Positions 23,861 through 32,646 of a stretch of 64,000 bases of DNA are shown here, in pieces. The stretch is from positions 62,001-126,000 of the forward strand of contig CAXAUF010000003.1 of the NCBI GenBank assembly GCA_963972425.1. Reading direction: 5' to 3'. This DNA is from Algorimicrobium sp002414705. GTDB lineage: Bacteria; Bacteroidota; Bacteroidia; Flavobacteriales; Flavobacteriaceae. The notes below the pieces were generated by a model. It was not told the DNA's origin. It did not search any database and saw only the letters and a program-made list of their open reading frames with translations. Position 1 is the stretch's first letter, and each line of letters opens with the position of its first letter. A program made the translations under genes and the position numbers.

Positions 23861-26800
23861 TTACTTGTTGATATATATCCATGCCGTTTTTACTTTACCT
23901 TCTTGATATTTCATAACGTAGAAATACGTTCCAACAGGTAATTCATCACCATTATCGGCAACTCCTCCAAACTCGTTGGTGTAACCATTAGTTTTACTGT
24001 ATACTTTAATACCATTACGATTAAATATTTCTAAACTTGTTACATCGTAACCCGTTAAATCAAACGTATCGTTAAAGTTATCATTATTAGGAGTAATAAC
24101 CTGCGGAATAACCTGTACCAAACATTCTTCTGTAGTAAATGTTTCAGTAGATGATACTGGACAAGGTCCTGCTGTTGTATACTCTATAGTATAGGTTGTA
24201 TTTGTAACGGCATTAGACACAACTCCGGTTGATGAATTAATCGTTGCACCATCATTAGGTTGAGGATTAAATCCGAATGTACCACCTGTATTACCTGTAA
24301 TTTCTATGGTAGCCGTTTCACAAGTTACCGAAGCCACACTAAAGGTAGCATCCTCCTGAGTTGGAATAGTAACCATTTGAGTACTTGTAGTTGGACATAC
24401 GCCTAAAGTTGTATAATCTACTGTATAAAGTGTTCCTGAAACAGCGTTAGATATTTCTCCTGTAGTTGCATTAATTGTTGCACCATCACCTAAATCAGGG
24501 TTAAACATGAATGTTCCACCTGTATCTCCTGTAATATCTGCTGTAGCTCCAATACAATTGGCTGTCATAGTAAATGTAGCATTACCACTTATTAGTACTG
24601 TTACCGATTGAGTTTCCGTAATTGGACATGTTCCTGACACAGTATAATCCACATCATAAGTTGTTCCTGATGTTCCACCTGTAATTTCACCTGTAGTACC
24701 ATCAATAACAGCGTCATCTCCAGGTACTGTATTAAACGTAAACGTACCACCTGCATCCCCTGTTACTGTAGCCACAGCACCATCACAATTAGCAGTTAAG
24801 TTAAATGAAGCATCACCTATCGTTGGAAGTGTTACTGTTTCTAGAACAATAGCAGGACAACTAGTTGCACCAACCGTATATTGCACAGTGTATGATGCGC
24901 CAGCAGTAGCATTCGTAATTTCACCAGTCGTTGCGTCTATAACAGCGCCATCTGCTGGTTCAGGATTGAATGTAAATGTCCCTCCTGTATCACCTAAAAT
25001 ATTCGCTGTTGCTCCTGTACAAGATGATTCGAGTTCAAATGAAGCATCTTGATTAGAAAGATTAGTATATATAACGTCTACGTCATCTGAAACTGTAGCT
25101 TGACCACCAGTACATAAATCATACGTTACAGCAAAAGTATACGTGGTAGTCTCAACTGGTGATACGGTTACAGTATCTTCAGTACCTATAACAGTACCAT
25201 TACTATCTGTCCATTCTAAAGTATAGTTAGGTGTTCCGGAAGGCGAAAATCTCCAAGACTCTTCCTCTACAACTGTCCAAACGCCTGTATTTCTTCCTGG
25301 AGGAGTTGTTGCAGCAGTATCGTCAACATTTTGTAGACCAATAACCGCTCTACCGCCATTCCAAGCCGTACATGTTGGTTTACTTAAAACGTGTATATCA
25401 ATATTATTTGATGATTCATGTAGAATAATTTGAGATGTAGATGTGTTCGTATTACACTGACTACCAAAATGACAAACACCATTGTAATTAACTACAAACT
25501 GCCTGTAAGGAGAAGATCCTAAAACTACATAATCAATACTTCCACAAACGGATGGATCAATATCATGACCTACACCAAAAATATTACCTTCAGTTAATGT
25601 CGCATTGGTTGCGTTTGGTAATGTATCACCAGCACCCATTGCCCAGCCGTTACCTGTATTGGCATTTTCAATTTCAAAACTAATAACACCATTGGAACCA
25701 ATAATAACCTGATCATAAACACCACCATAGAAGCAGAATTCAAATCCAAGGTCAATAACTTCAGACCAAACATCATCCGTATCAATACTTGTAGGTGTTG
25801 CTCCATCAACTGGAGGTGTAGGACAGGTGTCGATAGAATTTATTTCATAATTAGTTGTGTCTTGGCCATATAAATGGAAGTTTGCTGAAAGCGTAGCATC
25901 TGGCGTGTTACAATCTACAGCACCGTCTTCACCAGCATATACAATAGAACATGGATTTGGTGGTGGTGGACATATAAATGCTAATGGGTTACTAACAGTT
26001 GTACAGTTTGAATCGTTTGTGTTTTCAACAGTTACTACTACGTTTACACCTGCTGCATAGGGTCCTAAAATTAATGAACTAACTTCAGTAATTACTACAG
26101 GAGTACTTCCTTGGTTATCTGTAACCGTTAAGCTAGTTGCATCACCTAAATCAGTAATATCAACCTCTATTTCAAAAACGGGGTTATTTGGATCGGTAAT
26201 ACAATCGCCATTTACAATATCAAAACTAACCGATTGCGGTAAACATGTTTGACAATACACATCAAAATCCCATGGTATAAACCCACCCGTTGAACAACTT
26301 CCAAAGCCATCTGATTGTATTATTACCGTTAAGGTTGCTCCGGAGGTAGTAAACGTTAATCCTGTTAAATCCCCTCCATTACCATAACCGTTGTAGAGCT
26401 CTGTACCATCCGAATCTAGAATTATAAGTTCATCCCAGTTTTCTTCTACTTCACCTGCATTAAATTCTAAAACAAGTGGAAAACCAGTAGAACTAACATA
26501 GTTAAATTGAGTAGTATCATTGCCAGTATAGCAATACGTTGTATTTAGTGGCACGCCTGAATCACAATCAACTACTTGATTTGGATCTGGTCTGGTAGTA
26601 AAGCTATATTCTGTACAGCCAGTTGCTACACCATTATCGTTATATGGTGTAATTGTTACGTAATATGTTGTATCGTAATCTAAAGTTCCTGGATCGAAAG
26701 TTAAAACGTTTGTAACATCGCCACTAAAGAATTCTGTTCCTCCTGGAGTTGTACCGATAGATAAATTATATCCGGTTACAATAACAGAGGCTATGCTCCA

Positions 26801-29368
26801 AGTTAAATCTACGTTTTCATTTACATCAACCGAAGCATCAGCTGGTATTGTTAACACTGCATTACAATTTGGAACAGCTGTTGTATCTATACATGACACA
26901 TCAAAATCCCATTCGTCATCAGCGCCACTTGCACAACTAACTGAACCATCAGCTTCAACAAAGACCACGATAGTGTCTCCTACTGAATTAAATGATAGGC
27001 CAGACAGATCTCCAACGCCATTTCCTGTACCTTCATAAATTACAGATCCATCACCATTTTCAATTCTAATAGTATCACAACATGTTTCTATTGTTCCCGA
27101 ATTGAAGAAAATATTTAATGGGTTACCATTAGAACTTACAAAGCTATATATTTCTACATATTGATTATTTCCATTCTCATAACAATGAACGGTGTTTACT
27201 ATTTGTCCAGCATCACAATCCACAACTTGATTAGGATCTGCTCTTACTGTAAAGCTTTCTTCTGTACAATTTTCTGCAGGACCATTATCATTATAAGGAA
27301 TAATGGTGACAAAATATGTCTGATCAAAAACCAAGGTTCCTGGATCGAAAGTTAGTACATTTCCTACATCTTGGTTATCTAAAATATCGTTTCCACCCGA
27401 AGTAGTACCCATGGTGATACTATAACCTGTAACGAAAACAGTTGCTGGACTCCAAAATAGATCTTGATCTTCATCTACACCAACTGCACCATTTAAAGGG
27501 TTAGTAAGTGACGCATTACAATTTGGCACTTCTGAAGTATCTACACAAGACACATCAAAATCCCATTCTGTTCTACTACCACTTGAACAACTAACTGAGC
27601 CATCAGCTTCATAGTACAAGACCAACCTGTCGGTCAGAGACACAAAAGATAAAGTAGCTAAATCACCTCCATTGTTACCTTCAAAAATAATGGTTCCATT
27701 ACCATCTTCGATTCTAATATTATCACAACACGCTTCTATAGTTCCTGAATTAAAAACCATACTTAAAGGACTTCCATCAGAACTTTGGAAACTAAAAATT
27801 TCTTGAAATTGGTTATTTCCGTTTTCATAACAGAAAACAGTATTTAAAACTTGACCAGCGGCACAATCTATTATCTGATTTGGATCTAGTCTTGTTGTAA
27901 AACTTTCTTCATTACAGTTTATTGCTGGACCATTATCATTATAAGGGATTATGGTTACGTAATATGTTGTATCATAATCTAAACTAGCTGGAAGGTTATA
28001 CGTTAAAACGTTTCCAACATCAAAATTATCTAAAATGTCTGTTCCGCCAGATGTAGAACCCATAGTAATTCTATAACCTGTAACAAAAACAGAAGCTGCA
28101 TTCCAAACTAAATCCACATTTTCACTAACACCAACTTCACCATTTATAGGTGTTGTTAAAGATGCATTACAATTAGGAATTGCTGTTGTATCTACACAAA
28201 ACACATCAAAATCCCAAGGATTGTTTGTACAACTTACTCCAGAACCATCGGATGTCACACCAATAGTTATAGTATCACCTGTAGATGTAAACTGTAAACC
28301 AGCTAAATTACCAGCATTTCCGTAAGGTGTAGCTGCATTTAAGTTAGTAACACCATCAGAATCTAATACAATTAATTCATCCCAGTTATTTTCTGTACTT
28401 CCCGAGTTAAAAACAACTACTAAAGGAGAACCATCACTACTAACAAAACTAAATGTGGTATTATCATTATTTGTATAACAAAAAACGGTATTAATAGGTA
28501 TCCCTGAACCACAATCTACTGGTGCATTAGGATCTGATCCTGTTGTAAAAGATTGTTCTACACAGCCTTGAGCATCACCATTAGCATTAAAAGGTATAAT
28601 AGTTACATAGTAAATAGTTGAGTAGTCTAACTCTGGCAAATCAAAAGTAGTAGAAAGACCAACGTTTTGAGTAGCTACAACATCGTCACCTCCAGGTGTT
28701 GTTCCAACAGAAAGCGTATATCCAGTTGGAATCCCTGTAGCAGGCTGCCAGCTTAAATTTGCTGTAATAGCCACACCTGTTTCACCATTTGTTGGCGCTA
28801 TTAAGTTAGAACATGATGGCGGATCTACCACCACTTGTGTTGCTGTAACATTATCTATATAAAAATAATAATTACCTGAAAAATAGGTGTTTTCAAATCG
28901 TAGTTTAATATCTGTTCCTACAGGAACATCAGCTGCAGGCAAAACAAAACTAATGTTTGCACAGGCATTTGATGTTTGATGATTGGTATCATTCACCGTA
29001 CCCATAGTAGTCCAAACCGCACCATTATTTGTGGAGTATTGAACGTTAAGTTCTCCCCATCCTGGATTGGTTGCATCTACAGCCGCAGCCCAATCTACAA
29101 TCTTGTAATCAAAAGCAACAGTTAAATCTGAACCGTTTGATTGACCAACAATATTTGGTGATATTAAATCATCTGATAAGTTTGTATCACTTAAATTGGC
29201 TCTTAAGGAAACAACACTACATGGCTGAAATACAGAACCGGTATAACCACTTCCAGTCCATCCTGGTGGCAACACTAAACCTGCATCGAAATTTTCAACT
29301 AATCCAATTTGGGAGAATCCACAGAAGGATATAATTCCAAAGAGGATTGAAAGGGTAATTTTTTTCAT
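23861..29368 (-). CDS. Giant repetitive surface protein with type B T9SS sorting domain
   Basis: An 1835-residue secreted protein. It has a signal peptide (MKKITLSILFGIISFCGFSQ) and a jelly-roll-like N-terminal domain (about 22-180, VENFDAGLVLPPGWTGSGY). Then come alternating fibronectin-III-like (SxNxTxPxNGxxGV) and CUB-like domains (CYxNxxN, FNSG, DGxGT, GDLxxLxF) repeated four times, a central domain with many Cys (IDLGFEFCFYGG, IIGSNGVISFE), and four 78-residue repeats (GGTFTFNPxPxDGAxIxxTTGEI). The last ~85 residues (ITPNNDNFNDTFDL, then GTYFYVMKY) are the gliding-associated type B sorting domain. It is probably exposed on the cell surface as an adhesin, comparable in logic but not sequence to SprB. 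Confidence 0.93.
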   Translation of the reverse strand: MKKITLSILFGIISFCGFSQIGLVENFDAGLVLPPGWTGSGYTGSVFQPCSVVSLRANLSDTNLSDDLISPNIVGQSNGSDLTVAFDYKIVDWAAAVDATNPGWGELNVQYSTNNGAVWTTMGTVNDTNHQTSNACANISFVLPAADVPVGTDIKLRFENTYFSGNYYFYIDNVTATQVVVDPPSCSNLIAPTNGETGVAITANLSWQPATGIPTGYTLSVGTTPGGDDVVATQNVGLSTTFDLPELDYSTIYYVTIIPFNANGDAQGCVEQSFTTGSDPNAPVDCGSGIPINTVFCYTNNDNTTFSFVSSDGSPLVVVFNSGSTENNWDELIVLDSDGVTNLNAATPYGNAGNLAGLQFTSTGDTITIGVTSDGSGVSCTNNPWDFDVFCVDTTAIPNCNASLTTPINGEVGVSENVDLVWNAASVFVTGYRITMGSTSGGTDILDNFDVGNVLTYNLPASLDYDTTYYVTIIPYNDNGPAINCNEESFTTRLDPNQIIDCAAGQVLNTVFCYENGNNQFQEIFSFQSSDGSPLSMVFNSGTIEACCDNIRIEDGNGTIIFEGNNGGDLATLSFVSLTDRLVLYYEADGSVSCSSGSRTEWDFDVSCVDTSEVPNCNASLTNPLNGAVGVDEDQDLFWSPATVFVTGYSITMGTTSGGNDILDNQDVGNVLTFDPGTLVFDQTYFVTIIPYNDNGPAENCTEESFTVRADPNQVVDCDAGQIVNTVHCYENGNNQYVEIYSFVSSNGNPLNIFFNSGTIETCCDTIRIENGDGSVIYEGTGNGVGDLSGLSFNSVGDTIVVFVEADGSVSCASGADDEWDFDVSCIDTTAVPNCNAVLTIPADASVDVNENVDLTWSIASVIVTGYNLSIGTTPGGTEFFSGDVTNVLTFDPGTLDYDTTYYVTITPYNDNGVATGCTEYSFTTRPDPNQVVDCDSGVPLNTTYCYTGNDTTQFNYVSSTGFPLVLEFNAGEVEENWDELIILDSDGTELYNGYGNGGDLTGLTFTTSGATLTVIIQSDGFGSCSTGGFIPWDFDVYCQTCLPQSVSFDIVNGDCITDPNNPVFEIEVDITDLGDATSLTVTDNQGSTPVVITEVSSLILGPYAAGVNVVVTVENTNDSNCTTVSNPLAFICPPPPNPCSIVYAGEDGAVDCNTPDATLSANFHLYGQDTTNYEINSIDTCPTPPVDGATPTSIDTDDVWSEVIDLGFEFCFYGGVYDQVIIGSNGVISFEIENANTGNGWAMGAGDTLPNATNATLTEGNIFGVGHDIDPSVCGSIDYVVLGSSPYRQFVVNYNGVCHFGSQCNTNTSTSQIILHESSNNIDIHVLSKPTCTAWNGGRAVIGLQNVDDTAATTPPGRNTGVWTVVEEESWRFSPSGTPNYTLEWTDSNGTVIGTEDTVTVSPVETTTYTFAVTYDLCTGGQATVSDDVDVIYTNLSNQDASFELESSCTGATANILGDTGGTFTFNPEPADGAVIDATTGEITNATAGASYTVQYTVGATSCPAIVLETVTLPTIGDASFNLTANCDGAVATVTGDAGGTFTFNTVPGDDAVIDGTTGEITGGTSGTTYDVDYTVSGTCPITETQSVTVLISGNATFTMTANCIGATADITGDTGGTFMFNPDLGDGATINATTGEISNAVSGTLYTVDYTTLGVCPTTSTQMVTIPTQEDATFSVASVTCETATIEITGNTGGTFGFNPQPNDGATINSSTGVVSNAVTNTTYTIEYTTAGPCPVSSTETFTTEECLVQVIPQVITPNNDNFNDTFDLTGYDVTSLEIFNRNGIKVYSKTNGYTNEFGGVADNGDELPVGTYFYVMKYQEGKVKTAWIYINK
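24120..25060 (-). repeat. Four tandem 78-codon repeats within the giant surface protein
   Basis: Units begin near 25050, 24815, 24580 and 24345 (minus strand), a period of about 234 bases. Each encodes ATF/ASF..., GDTGGTF.FNP..., TTGEI and CP...T. The protein repeat is well conserved while the DNA has diverged, so this is an old duplication under selection. Confidence 0.85.
26235..28830 (-). repeat. Four FN3-CUB-like modules, period about 650 bases
   Basis: CUB-like units start near 28517, 27865, 27220 and 26570 on the minus strand, each preceded by an FN3-like unit. Shared words include NTVFCYENGNNQ, TYYVTIIPYNDNG and EWDFDVSC. They are internal repeats of the same gene. Confidence 0.82.
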
Positions 29369-29531
29369 TGTTTAAATCTAAGTTAGTTAATCTATTGACT
29401 ATCAACTTATAAATTAACAACACACTCTTAATAGTTCCAATTTTGAGGGAAAAAACAGACTATGTCAAACAATTTATATTGTTGATTATTTCTTAATTAA
29501 TTCCTAAAATTATAAAAAAACTATGTCAAGA

Positions 29532-29556
29532 ATCTATTAACATAAGGTTAATAGAT
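29532..29556. repeat. Perfect inverted repeat upstream of the giant surface-protein gene
   Basis: ATCTATTAAC, a 5-base spacer, then GTTAATAGAT: ten-base perfect arms. It lies 164 bases before the start of the surface-protein gene and 83 bases after the aldo/keto reductase stop (minus strand). There is no T run, so it is either an operator or a weak terminator. The rest of the 270-base gap is AT-rich with no gene; ACTATGTCAA occurs twice in it (about 29458 and 29520). Confidence 0.5.
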
Positions 29557-29638
29557 TAACTACTTATTTAATCGATGAATTGAAAAAATCTTCACCTAAA
29601 ACATACAGTTTATCGATGATTTAGTGCATTTCTTAAAA

Positions 29639-30676
29639 TTATGGTGCAGGGTTTGGGAAAATTTCATGAATCTTATTTATGGATGCCAAAATAGAATCGT
29701 TTAATTCCAGATGAATACTTGCTATATTCTCTTTAAGTTGCTCCATGTTGGTTGCACCAATAATATTACTTGTTATAAATGGTTGTTGGGTTACAAAAGC
29801 CAAAGCCATTTGAGCCAAACTTAAATTATGATCTTCTGCCACTTTTAAATAGCGTTTAGTGGCTTCTGTTGCTTGATCACTACTGTAACGTGCAAAACGC
29901 GGAAAAAGTTTTAAGCGTGCATTATCAGCTACTTGATTTTTAACATACTTACCTGAAAGCACTCCAAATGCCATAGGTGAATAGGCTAATAATCCCATAT
30001 TTTCGCGAATGGCAATTTCAGACATATCGCCTTCAAATACACGATTTAATAAGGAATATGCATTTTGAATAGTTATCATTCGTGGTAAATCATGTTTTTT
30101 AGATTCTTCCAAATATCGCATAGTTCCCCAAGCTTTTTCATTTGAAATACCAACCTGTCTAATTTTACCTGACTTAATAAGGTCTTGAAGTGTATGCAGA
30201 ATTTCATTAAAATTATCTTCCCAGAGATCTTCAGTATTATGTTTATAGTCTCGGATGCCAAATGTATTTGTTTGACGCTCTGGCCAATGCAGTTGATATA
30301 AATCTATATAATCTGTTTGCAAGCGTTTTAAACTTTGGTTTACACCATCTATTAAAGCTTCAGGACTAAAACCATTGGTTCTAATATGAGCTGTATAATC
30401 GCCTGGACCAGCAATTTTTGAAGCCAATACAACCTTATCACGATTACCCGTTTTTTGAAACCAATTTCCAATTATACGTTCCGTTTCTGCATAGGTCTCG
30501 GCAGTCGCAGGAACTGGATATAATTCTGCTGTATCAAAAAAATTAACACCTTGATCCAACGCATAATCCATTTGCTGATGTCCTTCGGCTTGGGTGTTTT
30601 GATTTCCCCATGTCATGGTACCTAAACAAATTTTACTAACTTTTATATCGGTATGTGGTAAGGTGGTATATTTCAT
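29639..30676 (-). CDS. NADP(H)-dependent aldo/keto reductase (Tas-like)
   Basis: A 345-residue TIM-barrel oxidoreductase. The catalytic tetrad is visible: Asp48 and Tyr53 (FFDTAELYP), Lys87 (LASKIAG) and His130 (LYQLHWPERQ). The NADP-binding C-terminal segment includes SNIIGATNMEQLKENI. The YPVPATAETYAETE stretch after Tyr53 and the overall length match the Tas subgroup of aldo/keto reductases. The physiological substrate is unknown. It is separated by 55 bases from the OmpA lipoprotein gene upstream. Confidence 0.93.
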   Translation of the reverse strand: MKYTTLPHTDIKVSKICLGTMTWGNQNTQAEGHQQMDYALDQGVNFFDTAELYPVPATAETYAETERIIGNWFQKTGNRDKVVLASKIAGPGDYTAHIRTNGFSPEALIDGVNQSLKRLQTDYIDLYQLHWPERQTNTFGIRDYKHNTEDLWEDNFNEILHTLQDLIKSGKIRQVGISNEKAWGTMRYLEESKKHDLPRMITIQNAYSLLNRVFEGDMSEIAIRENMGLLAYSPMAFGVLSGKYVKNQVADNARLKLFPRFARYSSDQATEATKRYLKVAEDHNLSLAQMALAFVTQQPFITSNIIGATNMEQLKENIASIHLELNDSILASINKIHEIFPNPAP

Positions 30677-30731
30677 AATGTGAACTGTAAATTATAAATA
30701 ATTTGATGTTTATTCTTCAGTATTAAAACGA

Positions 30732-31691
30732 TTAAATATCGTTTAATAATTTTGAAATCTCATCTAATTTTGGTGTTAAAATAACTTCAATACGTCTGTT
30801 TTTGGCTTTGCCTTCTGCTGTTTCATTAGTGGCTATTGGCGCATATTCTCCACGTCCAGCAGCGGTTAAATTCTCCGGATTAATAGCATCGTTTTCTCGT
30901 AATATATTTACAATAGCTGTTGCACGTTTTGTGGACAAATCCCAGTTTCCACTTAATTGTCCACTTCCGCTGTATGGAACATTATCTGTATGACCTTCAA
31001 TTAAAATAGCAATATCAGGATTTACAGCTAAAACAGAACCTAATTGATTTACGGCTTGCTTTCCTTGCGTACCAACTGCCCAACTGCCCGATTGAAATAA
31101 TAATTTGTTTTCCATGGACACATATACTTTTCCACCACGTTGCTCAACGGTTAAACCTTTTCCTTCAAAATCGGTTAAGGCACTGGAAATAGCATCTTTT
31201 AAACGTTTCATATCAGCATCTTTGGCCGCTATCATACTTTCCAGTTCTGCCACACGACTGGAGCGTTCGCCCAACTCCTTTTTCAATTTTTCTAATCGCG
31301 CATTTTCTGCTGCTAATGCTTGCTCTTTAGCTTCCAATTGTGCTAATAATTCACGATTTTTTTTAGAGTTTTCAGCAATAGATGCGGAACTATTTGTTTC
31401 TAACGCATCATATGAGGCTTTTAAAACATCAAATTTAGATTGTATACCATCATAATCTTGTTGTAACTTATCGCGTTGAGAAACCGTTTCATTAAAGCTT
31501 TTTTGTAAGGCTTCCAATTCATTTAACGCTTTATTCTTTGCTGAAGATAATTCGTCATTTTCAGCTGAAAGATTACTGTTCTGCTTTTTTAACGTATTGT
31601 ACTTTCCTTCTAAATCTTTATAAACTTTTGGAGATACACAAGCTGTTGTTAATGCAACTAATAGAACAGATGCTAAAATATATTTTTTCAT
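30732..31691 (-). CDS. OmpA family lipoprotein with long coiled coil
   Basis: A 319-residue envelope protein: lipobox TTAC (Cys18), a long coiled coil rich in Leu/Lys/Glu (about 25-175), and an OmpA-like peptidoglycan-binding domain (about 195-312) with LIEGHTDNVPYSGSG, NWDLSTKRATAIVNIL and NRRIEVILTP. The coiled coil probably spans the periplasm between the outer membrane lipid anchor and peptidoglycan. It is followed by the aldo/keto reductase gene and preceded by xth on the same strand with short gaps. Confidence 0.93.
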   Translation of the reverse strand: MKKYILASVLLVALTTACVSPKVYKDLEGKYNTLKKQNSNLSAENDELSSAKNKALNELEALQKSFNETVSQRDKLQQDYDGIQSKFDVLKASYDALETNSSASIAENSKKNRELLAQLEAKEQALAAENARLEKLKKELGERSSRVAELESMIAAKDADMKRLKDAISSALTDFEGKGLTVEQRGGKVYVSMENKLLFQSGSWAVGTQGKQAVNQLGSVLAVNPDIAILIEGHTDNVPYSGSGQLSGNWDLSTKRATAIVNILRENDAINPENLTAAGRGEYAPIATNETAEGKAKNRRIEVILTPKLDEISKLLNDI

Positions 31692-31714
31692 AATTTCATT
31701 TTTATAATTTGGGG

Positions 31715-32476
31715 TTATTTATCTAATTCAACTAAAATTGGACAGTGATCACTATGAACCGCATCCGTGAGTATAACGGCTCTTTTTAGTTTTTCTTGTA
31801 ACGGTTTTGAAACCATAGCATAATCCAAACGCCATCCTTTATTATTAGCTCTGGAATTAGCACGATAACTCCACCAACTAAACACCTGTTTGTCAGGGTT
31901 TAAATATCTAAACGAATCAATAAAACCACTATCTATGAAGTTCCCTAACCAATCGCGCTCTTCTGGTAAAAATCCTGAAACACCTTTCATTTTCGGATTG
32001 TGGATATCTATTTCTTCATGGCATATATTGTAATCGCCACATATAACAAGATTTGGAATTTCTATTCGTAAGTCTTCTATATAATTATGGAACATATCCA
32101 TATAATCAAACTTATGTTGCAAACGTGCATCATTAGTACCTGAAGGCAAATACAAACTCATAACGGAAACACCAGGAAAATCTGCACGAATATTTCGTCC
32201 TTCAAAATCCATAGACTCTATTCCTGTACCATACTCAACATGGTTGGGTTCAGTTTTACTTAAAATGGCCACACCACTATATCCCTTTTTATCAGCTGAA
32301 AACCAATAATGATAGTTATAACCTGCATCTTCAAAAAGCTCTAAACTTAATTGTTCTTTATTTGCTTTAATTTCTTGCAAACAGATTACATCGGGATTGG
32401 CAGCTGTTAGCCAATCAATAAATCCTTTATTTAATGCGGCACGAATACCGTTTACGTTGTAAGAAATAATTTTCAT
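31715..32476 (-). CDS. xth: Exodeoxyribonuclease III (AP endonuclease)
   Basis: A 253-residue Mg-dependent DNA repair nuclease that incises at abasic sites. The start at 32476 gives the canonical MKIISYNVNGIRAALNKG; the seven residues upstream in the open frame are not family-like. Catalytic positions visible: Glu35 (CLQEIKA), Asp148 and Asn150 (GDYNICH), Asp243-His244 (HSDHCPI). It is divergent from the large outer-membrane protein gene at 32647. Confidence 0.96.
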   Translation of the reverse strand: MKIISYNVNGIRAALNKGFIDWLTAANPDVICLQEIKANKEQLSLELFEDAGYNYHYWFSADKKGYSGVAILSKTEPNHVEYGTGIESMDFEGRNIRADFPGVSVMSLYLPSGTNDARLQHKFDYMDMFHNYIEDLRIEIPNLVICGDYNICHEEIDIHNPKMKGVSGFLPEERDWLGNFIDSGFIDSFRYLNPDKQVFSWWSYRANSRANNKGWRLDYAMVSKPLQEKLKRAVILTDAVHSDHCPILVELDK

Positions 32477-32646
32477 GAATGTTCTTTTTTGTCGCACAAA
32501 ATGTGCCTTTACCGATGCTTTTTAGGCAACACCGAAATAATTTCAGCTAAAATAAATAATGCGTTACTTTTACACTATTAATTTAATGTCGATTTAACAT
32601 AATCTATCAACAAAATAAATTCGTGATTCCACAGTTTTAATTCTAC

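Noticed and set aside
24120..25060. Regular repeats that might suggest a CRISPR array
   Set aside because: The period is 234 bases, there are no short identical repeats with unique spacers, and the whole stretch is one continuous coding frame.
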